Below are positions 27,232 to 34,663 of a stretch of 64,000 nt of DNA, one piece after another. Numbering within the stretch: position 1 is the first letter of the stretch; each line of letters begins with the position of its first letter. The stretch comes from Pseudomonas marginalis. Its GTDB lineage: Bacteria > Pseudomonadota > Gammaproteobacteria > Pseudomonadales > Pseudomonadaceae. The stretch lies in NCBI RefSeq assembly GCF_001645105.1, contig NZ_LKEG01000057.1, forward strand, positions 1 to 64,000. The letters are read 5' to 3'. Below the pieces are notes generated by a model that did no database searches, was not told the origin of the DNA, and saw only the letters and a list, made by a program, of their open reading frames with translations. A program made the position numbers and the translations under genes.

Positions 27232-27334
27232 TGATGTCTCTATTCAATCTGTTACCTGTGTTAACGGACGTTGATTTGTCGCTCCTTGATCCAACGTCTT
27301 ACTTCAGCCGCTGCCTTTGCAGCGGCTTTTTTTT
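27232..27334 (+). ncRNA. Possible small RNA ending in a strong terminator
   Basis: No plus-strand gene precedes the strong rho-independent terminator at 27307-27334, so something short is probably transcribed here. The segment before it is AT-rich and has no convincing ribosome binding site. A promoter could not be fixed (TTGTCA at 27123 with TTTTGT 17 bases on is weak). The left border given is arbitrary. Confidence 0.25.
27307..27334 (+). terminator. Rho-independent terminator
   Basis: GCCGCTGC (27307-27314), a four-base loop, GCAGCGGC (27319-27326) and a run of eight T. This is a textbook plus-strand terminator with no annotated gene before it. Confidence 0.85.
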
Positions 27335-27347
27335 GTCAAAAATAAAA

Positions 27348-27368
27348 CGGGGCGCCATCAGCGCCCCG
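27348..27368 (-). terminator. Terminator of the SDR gene
   Basis: CGGGGCGC (27348-27355) and GCGCCCCG (27361-27368) form an 8-bp stem 28 bp after the SDR stop; on the minus strand it is followed by TTTTATTTTT. Confidence 0.85.
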
Positions 27369-27395
27369 TAGGATTAAAGCTTTTTCAAGCAATGA

Positions 27396-28307
27396 TCACA
27401 GGCTGTACTTCTGCAAATTGGCCATCATTTCCTTCAAGGCCTCGATGTTGTCCTTGGGGTGTGCCGCCCCTTCGAAGTCGCAGATCTGCTGCCAGTGCGC
27501 CGCCACATCCTCGGGTGAAAAACCCGCCTCTGGATCAAAGCCTACACCCAGGCTGCGCTCCCAGCGGGTCTTGCCGATCCAGCCGCCGCCCACTTCAAAC
27601 AGGCCCGAAGTTTCCTGGCACGCCTCACTGCCCAGGTACACCACCAATGGGCTGACCAGCTCCGGCTTGAGGCGCTCGAACACTTGCGGCGGGATCAGGC
27701 CTTCGGTCATGCGCGTGCCGCCTGTTGGGGCAATGGCGTTGACCAGGATGTTGTTCTTGCGCCCTTCCAGCGCCAGGGTGCGGGTCAACCCATACAGCCC
27801 AAGCTTAGCCATGCCGTAGTTGGACTGACCGAAGTTGCCGTAGATGCCCGAGGTGGACGCGGTGAAGATCACCCGCCCGTACCCTTGCTCGCGCAGATGC
27901 GGCCAGGCGGCGCGGGTGACTTTGTAGGCGCCTTCGACATGCACCCGGTAAACCAGGTCCCAGTCGCTGTCGTCCATTTTGTGGAAGGTCTTGTCACGCA
28001 GAATACCGGCGTTGTTGACCACCACGTCGACACGGCCGAAGGCGTCGAGGGCGTTCTGCACGATCTTGTCACCGTCGGTGACAGAGTCATGGTTGGCTTC
28101 GGCGATACCGCCGGCTTCGCGAATCTCAGCCACCACACGGTCGGCGGCCGAAGCATTGGCACCTTCGCCCTGGGTGGAGCCGCCCAGATCGTTGACCAGC
28201 ACTTTGGCGCCATGCCTGGCGAACAACAGCGCATGGGCCCGGCCCAATCCGCCGCCGGCACCGGTGACGATCACGACCTTATCCTGGAACTGCACTGAAT
28301 CACTCAT
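27396..28307 (-). CDS. SDR oxidoreductase, 3-hydroxyacyl-CoA dehydrogenase-like
   Basis: The 303-aa enzyme is a classical short-chain dehydrogenase: NAD(P) motif VTGAGGGLGRAHAL near 15-28, NNAG near 100, catalytic Ser in TASTSGIYG and YGMAK (YxxxK). The sequence VNDLGGSTQGEGANASAADR is typical of the (R)-3-hydroxyacyl-CoA dehydrogenase domain of peroxisomal multifunctional enzyme 2, and the extra C-terminal 60 residues also fit that group. A role in acyl-CoA or steroid side-chain oxidation is inferred. The ATG at 28307 (MSDSVQFQDK) is preferred over an upstream start at 28328. The downstream hydrolase and aldolase genes point the same way. Confidence 0.88.
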   Translation of the reverse strand: MSDSVQFQDKVVIVTGAGGGLGRAHALLFARHGAKVLVNDLGGSTQGEGANASAADRVVAEIREAGGIAEANHDSVTDGDKIVQNALDAFGRVDVVVNNAGILRDKTFHKMDDSDWDLVYRVHVEGAYKVTRAAWPHLREQGYGRVIFTASTSGIYGNFGQSNYGMAKLGLYGLTRTLALEGRKNNILVNAIAPTGGTRMTEGLIPPQVFERLKPELVSPLVVYLGSEACQETSGLFEVGGGWIGKTRWERSLGVGFDPEAGFSPEDVAAHWQQICDFEGAAHPKDNIEALKEMMANLQKYSL

Positions 28308-28435
28308 ACCAAACTCCAATGGCGACAATGGGAATGGGTTGAGTGTCAGGCACAGGGGTCATGGTCACAATAACCACGACTGAGCCTGAATGGTGCTCGA
28401 TAAGGCAGAGGGATGATCATGCGGGCGCAGGCGTA

Positions 28436-28509
28436 CCTGCGATGCAAGCGCCTCGGTCTTTCAGTTGAACCGCCGCGATGCTATCGCAGGCAAGCCACAC
28501 CCCACACTG
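28436..28509. repeat. REP-like pair overlapping the hydrolase 3' end
   Basis: CCTGCGATGCAAGCG (28436-28450) and GCGATGCTATCGCAGG (28475-28490) with the following CAAGCCACACCCCACA form a decayed inverted pair of the GCTTGCCTGCGAT family. The last codons and stop of the alpha/beta hydrolase gene lie inside it. Confidence 0.55.
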
Positions 28510-29386
28510 GGCCAGCAATGCGCTCACGAAACGCCAGATAGTGCTTGAGCACCTGCACCGGCGCCTCGATCTGCGGGTAGTGACCGATATTGGACAGCAG
28601 CACCGTATCCGCGTGGGGCACCAATTCGCGGTAACGCTCGACCATATGGGCACCGGAGATCGGGTCGATCTCGCCATCGATCACCCGCAGCGGCACGTCA
28701 TCCCGTTGCATCGCCTGCACCCAACGCTCACGCAAGCGGCGCCGTTGTGGGATGTAGGCGATGAGTTTGTGCAGGATGCGCGTGCCTTCGTGACTATTGA
28801 TCAGGCTCCAGAAGTCATCCAGGGCGCTCTCACTCGGGCGGGTATTGGGGCCGAAGATCTGGCTGAAGCTGTCCGCCAGGGCATTACGCCCGAAGGCTCG
28901 GCCGATCATCCAACCCAGCGGGCTGAGCAAAAGCTTTTGCACCAGCGCGGTGCGATGAGTTTCAGGGAACAACCCACCATTGAGAAACACACAGCTGGCC
29001 ATGTGAAAACGGCCCTCGTAGTGCCGAGCCAGCAACTCCTGGGCGACGCTGTCGCCGTAGTCGTGGGCCAGCACGTGCACCGGTTGCTTGACGCGCAGGT
29101 GTTCCAGCAGCGCCTGTTGCAAATCCGCCTGTTCCAACAGGCAATAACCGTGGTCCAGGGGTTTTGCGGAATCGCCAAAGCCGAGCATGTCGCAGGCGAT
29201 CACCAGGTTGCGCTGGGCCAGCGGTTGCCACAGGTAATGCCAGTCCCAACTGGCGGTGGGAAAACCATGGATCAACAGCAACGGCTCACCTTGCCCTGCC
29301 ACCCAGTAACGGATGGTGCGGCCATGGAAGTCGAAGGTCTGGCTGCGTTTGCGCCAGACACTGAGGGGGATCTCGGCGAGTGGCAT
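28481..29386 (-). CDS. Alpha/beta hydrolase
   Basis: The 301-aa protein has the alpha/beta hydrolase fold with oxyanion motif HGFPTASWDW at 40-49 and an aspartate nucleophile D109 in AHDYGDS, the pattern of epoxide hydrolases and haloalkane dehalogenases rather than a serine esterase. The acid is likely in DGEIDPISG and the catalytic His in NIGHYPQIEAP near 275. The last residues (WGVACLR and stop) are read from a REP-like sequence, so the native C-terminus was probably altered. Its start overlaps the aldolase stop, showing a two-gene operon. The substrate is unknown. Confidence 0.88.
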   Translation of the reverse strand: MPLAEIPLSVWRKRSQTFDFHGRTIRYWVAGQGEPLLLIHGFPTASWDWHYLWQPLAQRNLVIACDMLGFGDSAKPLDHGYCLLEQADLQQALLEHLRVKQPVHVLAHDYGDSVAQELLARHYEGRFHMASCVFLNGGLFPETHRTALVQKLLLSPLGWMIGRAFGRNALADSFSQIFGPNTRPSESALDDFWSLINSHEGTRILHKLIAYIPQRRRLRERWVQAMQRDDVPLRVIDGEIDPISGAHMVERYRELVPHADTVLLSNIGHYPQIEAPVQVLKHYLAFRERIAGPVWGVACLR

Positions 29387-30168
29387 CAGGTTTTATACTC
29401 AGGATCGACGCGGTCCAATTTGCGCAGCAACGCCGGCCAGGCCAGCGCGCCCCCCATACCTTGAGCACTCTTGGTGACCGCCGCCGCCATCACCTTGGCA
29501 CCGGCGAGTATCTGCGGCCCGATGGCGATCAATTCGGCACCGCCGTTTTGCGCCAGCACCTGGATATCGCAGGCGCGCTGGAAGATAAACATCATCAAAA
29601 AGGTGTCGGCGATGGTGTCGCCGCAGGTCAGCAGACCGTGGTTGTGCAGCATCAGGAAATTGTTGTCGCCCAGGTCGGCCTGCAAACGGGCCTTCTCTTC
29701 GTGGTTCAGCGCCACCCCTTCGTAGGCGTGATAGGCCAGGCTCGACAAGACAAATATCGACTGCTGGCTGATCGGCAATACGCCCTGTTTCTGCGCCGCC
29801 ACCGCGACACCGGCTGCGGTGTGGGTGTGCAGCACGCAGGTCACGTCGTGACGCACTTCATGGATGGCGCTGTGGATGGTGTAGCCCGCAGGGTTGATCT
29901 CGTAGGGGCTGTCCATCAGCTTGTTGCCGGCCTGATCGACCTTGACCAGGCTCGACGCAGTGATTTCGTGGAACATCAGCCCATAGGGGTTGATCAGGAA
30001 ATCATCGGTACCCGGCACCTTCGCCGAGATGTGGGTGAAGATCAGGTCATCCCAGCCATGCATCGCCACCAGGCGATAACAGGCGGCCAGGTCGACGCGG
30101 GTTTGCCACTCGGCGGCGCTGACCTGATCTTTGAGACTCAATGACGATAGGACCGGGGCTAGACTCAC
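29386..30168 (-). CDS. Class II aldolase/adducin family protein
   Basis: The 260-aa product has the class II aldolase/adducin fold. Metal ligands are seen in VLHTHTAAG (His pair, about 122-130) and in FLMLHNHGLLT (about 174-184), and HISAKVPGTDDFLINPYG near 46-63 matches the family's N-terminal block. Members are fuculose or ribulose phosphate aldolases and epimerases, but this longer form without sugar-kinase neighbours is often of unknown function. The GTG start at 30168 is supported by a very strong AAGGAGGT ribosome binding site. It is the first gene of an operon with the hydrolase. Confidence 0.88.
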   Translation of the reverse strand: MSLAPVLSSLSLKDQVSAAEWQTRVDLAACYRLVAMHGWDDLIFTHISAKVPGTDDFLINPYGLMFHEITASSLVKVDQAGNKLMDSPYEINPAGYTIHSAIHEVRHDVTCVLHTHTAAGVAVAAQKQGVLPISQQSIFVLSSLAYHAYEGVALNHEEKARLQADLGDNNFLMLHNHGLLTCGDTIADTFLMMFIFQRACDIQVLAQNGGAELIAIGPQILAGAKVMAAAVTKSAQGMGGALAWPALLRKLDRVDPEYKT

Positions 30169-30414
30169 AATAATGACCTCCTTGGCGCATTTTCTTATTG
30201 TTTTTTTGACTGATGGGCCAGTCTAGTCAGAGGTCGTGGCTGGAGGAGTTGCCTTGGCAGCCAGCTTGATGACCGTGCGGGTCAGCGTTGAGAATAGTTT
30301 AAATCCTCACAAGCGGCGTCAGAGAAGTGCCGCCAATAAAGGCGCGGCGCGGGCGGTTTCCATGGGCACCGTCACCGCCAGCAACCGCACTGGATGCCTG
30401 AGAATCAAGCGAAC

Positions 30415-30876
30415 TTACGCTAAAGCGCGCAGTGCAGTGACCAGCTCAGCCAGCCAGGGCTCGGCGTCGGTTTCCGGGGTGACGCTTTCGCTGGCATCCA
30501 GGCGCAGCATCGGCAGCACTTCACGCACGCCCAGTTCGCCGAACAGCTCGCGCATCTGCTCGCCGCCACCACAAAAGGTATCGCCATAGCTGGCGTCGCC
30601 CAGGCCGATCACCGCACCGGGCAGGCCGCGCCAGGCGGCGGGCAATTGGTCGCGAATGCTCGAATACAGCGGTTGCAGGTTGTCGGGCAGTTCGCCCATG
30701 CCGGTGGTAGAGGTCACCGCCAGAAAGGCCTGCGGGGCAAACGCCTGTACATCCGCCAGGCTGGCACGGGGGTTATGCCAGGCTTCGAAGCCGGCCTCTT
30801 TGAGGAGGTCGGCAGCGTGACGGGCGACTTCTTCAGCGGTGCCGTAGACCGAGCCGGAAAGGATGGCGACTTTCAT
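30415..30876 (-). CDS. MioC-like flavodoxin
   Basis: The 153-aa protein is a short-chain flavodoxin that binds FMN. The phosphate-binding loop is GSVYGTAEEVA (8-18), the 50s loop is TSTTGMGELPDN (about 55-66), and GLGDASYGDTFCGGG (about 90-104) is the isoalloxazine-stacking loop. It serves as a one-electron carrier. ATG 30876 has AGGA eight bases upstream. It is transcribed divergently from the LOV photoreceptor gene, only 129 bp apart, which may be meaningful because both bind FMN. The stretch 30169-30414 holds no gene. Confidence 0.9.
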   Translation of the reverse strand: MKVAILSGSVYGTAEEVARHAADLLKEAGFEAWHNPRASLADVQAFAPQAFLAVTSTTGMGELPDNLQPLYSSIRDQLPAAWRGLPGAVIGLGDASYGDTFCGGGEQMRELFGELGVREVLPMLRLDASESVTPETDAEPWLAELVTALRALA

Positions 30877-31005
30877 CAATCTGATCCTGTAGTTGAGCGA
30901 AAGCCTGGGATATTAACAGCTGACGCAAATATTTCGGCGCACCCCGTGCAACATTCAGAGCATGTCATAAACTGCCAACTCCAATCACAAGCCATGGACC
31001 GCTCA

Positions 31006-31473
31006 ATGATTAACGCCAAGCTGATGCAACTGGTCATCAACGCTTCCAACGACGGCATCGTCGTCGCCGAACGCGAAGGCAAGGACAAGCCGCTGATCTA
31101 TGTCAACCCGGCATTCGAACGCCTGACCGGCTACACCCTGGATGAAATCCTCTACCAGGATTGCCGCTTCCTGCAATCGGGCGACCGCGATCAGCCGGCC
31201 CTGATGGCAATTCGGGAAACACTGGAGAGCGGTGGCGCATGCCGGGAAATCCTGCGCAATTACCGCAAGGACGGCAGCCATTTCTGGAACGAACTGTCGC
31301 TTTCCACGGTGTATAACGAAGCCGACAAGCAGACGTATTTTGTGGGTGTACAGAAAGACGTCACCTTGCAAGTCAAGGCCCAGCAGCGGGTGGGTCAACT
31401 GGAAGCCGAACTGAACCAGGTAAAAGCCGAACTGGCTGCGCTCAAAGCGACGAGCGGATTCAACAAAATTTAG
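31006..31473 (+). CDS. Short LOV blue-light photoreceptor
   Basis: This 155-aa protein is a stand-alone LOV domain with FMN chromophore, closely similar to PpSB1-LOV/PpSB2-LOV of P. putida. Blue light forms a bond between FMN and cysteine; counting from ATG 31006 the Cys of YQDCRFLQ is residue 53, the same number as the photoactive Cys53 of PpSB1-LOV, which supports this start. NYRKDGSHFWNELSLS (about 85-100) is the flavin-contacting core. FMN-phosphate arginines are seen at 54, 61 and 70, while position 66 is Leu instead of Arg. A C-terminal coiled coil (RVGQLEAELNQVKAELAAL) would mediate dimerisation. No output domain is fused, so it must act on a partner, probably the LitR-type regulator nearby. 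Confidence 0.93.
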   Translation: MINAKLMQLVINASNDGIVVAEREGKDKPLIYVNPAFERLTGYTLDEILYQDCRFLQSGDRDQPALMAIRETLESGGACREILRNYRKDGSHFWNELSLSTVYNEADKQTYFVGVQKDVTLQVKAQQRVGQLEAELNQVKAELAALKATSGFNKI

Positions 31474-31534
31474 GAGATGTCATCATTAGAGGCGATAATG
31501 GCATTTTAACACCTCCTACCATTGAGCAAGAGCG

Positions 31535-32140
31535 ATGCAACGCGACGCGCTTCTGACCCAGGATGAGTTGGATTTCATTCAGAATATGCAGCACAACCCG
31601 CAGCTCAACCTGCGGGATACTTCGTCGAGCCTGACAGTCAACGGTGGTGCACAGATTCGCGATTTGCTCACGCGACTCGCCGCCCACGACCATCTCACTA
31701 TCCAGGCGCAGTTCGATAACCAGCAACTGACCTTCCCGCTGCACCTGGTGGAAGATGAGTTTCACGCCGTGCACCTTCGCCTGGGGGTGCCGAGTATCTT
31801 CGAAGACGGGCCCATGATCCGTCCGTGGCGTCTCGCGCTTGAGGCCCCGGTGGCACTGGAAAACGTCAACGGCATCGCCGGCGCACTGTGGGTGCACGAA
31901 GTGTCATTCAAGGGCGTACTGGTGGAAGTTCGTGGTCGGGTCAAGCCGCCGAAGACCTTTTCGCTTTGGTTCAGCCCATCCGGCTACGAGCGCATCGCAT
32001 TGCGCGGGACACTGGAGCGGGAAACCGCCCGGGGCTTGTTTGCCTACCGCCTGAGCCAAAGTGATGCAGATGAAATCGAGCGCCTGCGCCAATTCATTCT
32101 GCATCAGCACCGCATGGTGCACCCGCAGGCGCACGCCTGA
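31535..32140 (+). CDS. PilZ-like hypothetical protein
   Basis: The 201-aa protein is not in a family I can name with certainty. Its layout recalls bacterial PilZ proteins that bind cyclic-di-GMP: a strand-rich N-terminal part, then IRPWR (R96 and R99, a spaced Arg pair) and EVSFKG (122-127), which resembles the DxSxxG motif with Glu replacing Asp. The C-terminus is helical (DADEIERLRQFILHQHRM). It starts 61 bp after the LOV gene in the same direction, so co-transcription is likely. It ends two bases before the convergent LitR gene. A c-di-GMP role is an inference. Confidence 0.8.
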   Translation: MQRDALLTQDELDFIQNMQHNPQLNLRDTSSSLTVNGGAQIRDLLTRLAAHDHLTIQAQFDNQQLTFPLHLVEDEFHAVHLRLGVPSIFEDGPMIRPWRLALEAPVALENVNGIAGALWVHEVSFKGVLVEVRGRVKPPKTFSLWFSPSGYERIALRGTLERETARGLFAYRLSQSDADEIERLRQFILHQHRMVHPQAHA

Positions 32141-32142
32141 TT

Positions 32143-33138
32143 TCAGGTATCCAGGTTACCGCTGAGAAACTGCTGCAAGCGGCGCTGCATCAGGCGCCCT
32201 TCACTGCCCAGGCAACCGATCGACGAACCTGCCAGCTCTTTCTGCGCCAGGTCTGACGCAGCACCCGCCAGGAACAGCGGGCAATCCAGGGTCAATGCCA
32301 GGCGATTGAGGCGCCCAGGCAGGTCATGGTTATGTGCGTGGTTGGAAAAGATGATCAGTGCCTGGGGGCGAGTCTTTTCACAGACCAGGGTTAATTCATC
32401 AAAAGGCTGGCCCATGCCCAGCACCTTAACAGCCAGATCATCCCGACTGATCAACAGCGCCGCCACCAGCAGCTCCAATTTGCGGCACTCGCCAGGCATG
32501 GCCGTCAGCAATACACGGGGCGCAGGCGACAGGGTCGCGGTTTGCAGGCGCTGGAAGGTATGGATACGCAGGAAGGCGTCGAAGAACAGCCACTCACTGG
32601 CTTGGCCAAAACGCCCCTGGTGACGCAACAGCTCGTTCCATAAGGGCATAAGAATGTCCTGGAACGCCACGCTGATGGGGTAGAGCGCAAAAATCTGGCC
32701 GTACAGGCTCTCCAGTTGGCGGTCGTCAAAGGCGCTGACGGCGTGTAACAGCCGCGTCCGCCATTGTTGCAAGTCACCTTCCTCGATCACATCGTGCCCA
32801 GCGCGAACCACGCTGGCCTGCAAATCGTCGCGGGCGAGAATCTTGCCGACCTTGCTCACCGATACACCTCGCTCGATCCAATCGAGGATGCGATTAACGG
32901 TCGCAATATCGGCCTTGGAGTAGAGCCGGTGCCCACTCTCGGTGCGCACGGGCTGGATCAGACCATAACGCCGCTCCCAGGCACGCAGGGTGACTGGATT
33001 GATGCCTGTCATTCTCGAGACTTCACGAATCGGAAACAGCTCATCCGAATCGAGCGATTCTAGATGCAAATTGCTATCACTTGAGGCAGTAATCACGGGT
33101 ATGAGAGACCAAAAGACCAACGAAAATTGGATCCTCAT
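32143..33138 (-). CDS. MerR-type regulator, class II LitR-like
   Basis: The 331-aa regulator has a MerR helix-turn-helix (FPIREVSRMTGINPVTLRAW, 35-54, then ERRYGL) and a C-terminal B12-binding-like fold as in CarH/LitR. The adenosylcobalamin residues of light-sensing CarH are missing. The W-x9-EH capping motif reads R172...E182-W183, and the axial His of ExH is replaced (E217-C218-R219). That fits class II LitR (PplR1 of P. putida), which cannot sense light itself and depends on a short LOV protein. ATG 33138 has AAGG six bases upstream. It probably controls its own promoter and the divergent genes. Confidence 0.88.
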   Translation of the reverse strand: MRIQFSLVFWSLIPVITASSDSNLHLESLDSDELFPIREVSRMTGINPVTLRAWERRYGLIQPVRTESGHRLYSKADIATVNRILDWIERGVSVSKVGKILARDDLQASVVRAGHDVIEEGDLQQWRTRLLHAVSAFDDRQLESLYGQIFALYPISVAFQDILMPLWNELLRHQGRFGQASEWLFFDAFLRIHTFQRLQTATLSPAPRVLLTAMPGECRKLELLVAALLISRDDLAVKVLGMGQPFDELTLVCEKTRPQALIIFSNHAHNHDLPGRLNRLALTLDCPLFLAGAASDLAQKELAGSSIGCLGSEGRLMQRRLQQFLSGNLDT

Positions 33139-33197
33139 TTAACGCCTTTAGACCTGTCTTTTTCAAGGTCCCTGCTTATTCGGACCAATGCCTCTGG

Positions 33198-33261
33198 TGT
33201 ATTTCTACAAAACGGGAATAATCCTTGCCTGTTTTTACGTAGCGGCAACACCCCGCCGCTA
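33198..33261. promoter_or_regulatory. Inverted repeats between litR-like and monooxygenase genes
   Basis: The divergent spacer (33139-33314) holds TGTA-TTTC-TACA (33198-33209) and TAGCGGC-N8-GCCGCTA (33240-33246 and 33255-33261). The first is a candidate MerR/LitR half-site pair; the second could be an operator or a leader hairpin of the rightward message. No assignment can be proven from sequence. Confidence 0.4.
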
Positions 33262-33314
33262 TGTTTGTGCGCCCCCTACCCGGCCCAGCGCACCCGAATA
33301 CTTGGAGATACACA

Positions 33315-33875
33315 ATGTCTACCTCTCCCGTCACCTTGATGGTTGCGCGTCGCGTGGCCAAGGGTCGCTACGAAGAACTCATGGCCTGGCTGCGCGAAGG
33401 CGAGCAATTGGCCACGGACTTTCCCGGCTACCTGGGCTCAGGCGTACTTGCCCCGCCGCCCAACGATGATGAATTCCAGATCATTTTCCGCTTCGCCGAT
33501 GAAAAAACCCTGCATGCCTGGGAGTTTTCAGCCTCGCGCAGTACGTGGCTGAGCCGTGGCAGTGAACTGTTTGCCGACCCTTCCGAGCACCGCGTACGCG
33601 GCATTGATGGTTGGTTCGGCGCGGCAGGTGCACGCCCTCCTCGCTGGAAACAGGCCGTGGCGATCTGGCTGGCGTTTTTCCCGGTGTCGCTGCTGTTCAA
33701 CTTTGTGCTGGGACCACTGCTCGGCGGGCTTGACCTGGCGCCGCGCGTACTGGTCAGCACCCTGGCGCTTACGCCGCTGATGGTTTATTGGTTCATCCCG
33801 TTGTCGACCCATCTGTTGGCAAACTGGCTGCATCCTGCCCCGGCACCGCGCAAGGCCACTGAAGCTGCGGCGTGA
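33315..33875 (+). CDS. ABM-fold protein with C-terminal membrane segments
   Basis: The 186-aa protein has an N-terminal antibiotic-biosynthesis-monooxygenase (ABM) type ferredoxin-like domain (PVTLMVARRVAKGRYEELMA, about 5-24, then the FPGYLGSGVL strand) and two membrane helices at about 117-137 and 145-165 (IWLAFFPVSLLFNFVLGPLL). Such proteins are widespread in proteobacteria and their reaction is usually unknown. ATG 33315 has a GGAG site. It is divergent from the LitR-like regulator and precedes folM by 57 bp in the same direction, so it may be a light-responsive gene. Confidence 0.85.
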   Translation: MSTSPVTLMVARRVAKGRYEELMAWLREGEQLATDFPGYLGSGVLAPPPNDDEFQIIFRFADEKTLHAWEFSASRSTWLSRGSELFADPSEHRVRGIDGWFGAAGARPPRWKQAVAIWLAFFPVSLLFNFVLGPLLGGLDLAPRVLVSTLALTPLMVYWFIPLSTHLLANWLHPAPAPRKATEAAA

Positions 33876-33891
33876 ATACAGGGGCGGCCGG

Positions 33892-33920
33892 TCGCTGGTA
33901 TAGTTTCAATCTGCCAGCGA
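33892..33920 (+). promoter_or_regulatory. Inverted repeat around a -10-like box before folM
   Basis: TCGCTGG (33892-33898) and CCAGCGA (33914-33920) form a perfect 7-bp repeat whose loop contains TATAGT (33899-33904), a good -10 hexamer. No -35 match is seen at the usual distance, which would fit an activator-dependent promoter. The repeat ends 12 bp before the folM start. Confidence 0.45.
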
Positions 33921-33932
33921 TTCGAGCTCCCC

Positions 33933-34643
33933 ATGACCGCACCAAACGCCCCGATCCTGATCACCGGCGCCGGCCAACGTGTCGGCCTGCATTGCGCCCA
34001 GCGCCTGTTGGACGAGGGCCACTCGGTTATTTTCAGCTACCGCAATGAGCGCCCCGGCGTACATGCCCTGCGTGAACGCGGCGCGATCGGTGTGTATGCC
34101 GACTTCTCCAGCGAGGCCGGGATTCTGGCGTTTATCGCTGAGCTCAAGACCCGGACCGACAGTCTGCGCGCGATCATCCATAACGCCTCGGCCTGGGTCG
34201 CGGAAACGCCTGGCGACGAAAGCCGCGCTTTTACCGACATGTTCAGCGTACACATGCTTGCGCCGTACCTGATCAACCTGCATTGTTCGCCTTTGCTGCA
34301 ACGCTCTTCACCCGCCGATATCGTGCATATCAGCGATGACGTGGTGCGCAAGGGCAGCCGCCGACACATCGCCTATTGCGCCACCAAGGCAGGGCTCGAC
34401 AGCCTGACGCTGTCGTTTGCCGCGCAGTTTGCGCCGTCGATCAAGGTCAACGGCATCGCGCCGGCCATGGTGATGTTCAACGACGGCGACGACGCAGCCT
34501 ACCGCGCCAAGGTACTGGCCAAGTCGGCACTGGGCATCGAACCCGGGCCCGAGGTGATCTACCAGAGCGTGCGCTACCTGCTGGACAACCCCTATGTCAC
34601 CGGTACCACCCTGACCGTCAACGGCGGGCGGCATATCAAGTAA
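33933..34643 (+). CDS. folM: Dihydromonapterin reductase
   Basis: FolM (236 aa) is a short-chain dehydrogenase that reduces dihydromonapterin to tetrahydromonapterin with NADPH, and can act weakly on dihydrofolate. Motifs are TGAGQRVG at 11-18 (cofactor), HNASAW near 83-88 and Y148-CAT-K152. It begins the folM-folE-folX cluster, 20 bp before folE. In Pseudomonas tetrahydromonapterin serves phenylalanine hydroxylase. The genes downstream supply the earlier pathway steps, which supports the FolM assignment over a generic SDR. Confidence 0.9.
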   Translation: MTAPNAPILITGAGQRVGLHCAQRLLDEGHSVIFSYRNERPGVHALRERGAIGVYADFSSEAGILAFIAELKTRTDSLRAIIHNASAWVAETPGDESRAFTDMFSVHMLAPYLINLHCSPLLQRSSPADIVHISDDVVRKGSRRHIAYCATKAGLDSLTLSFAAQFAPSIKVNGIAPAMVMFNDGDDAAYRAKVLAKSALGIEPGPEVIYQSVRYLLDNPYVTGTTLTVNGGRHIK

Positions 34644-34663
34644 GCCGTTTGTGAGGATGTTGT

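Noticed and set aside
27285..27297. TTGATCCAACGTC as an Anr/Fnr box
   Set aside because: The second half does not match ATCAA, so there is no dyad.
27232..27334. RsmX/Y/Z-type small RNA
   Set aside because: The repeated GGA hairpin loops of that family are not present.
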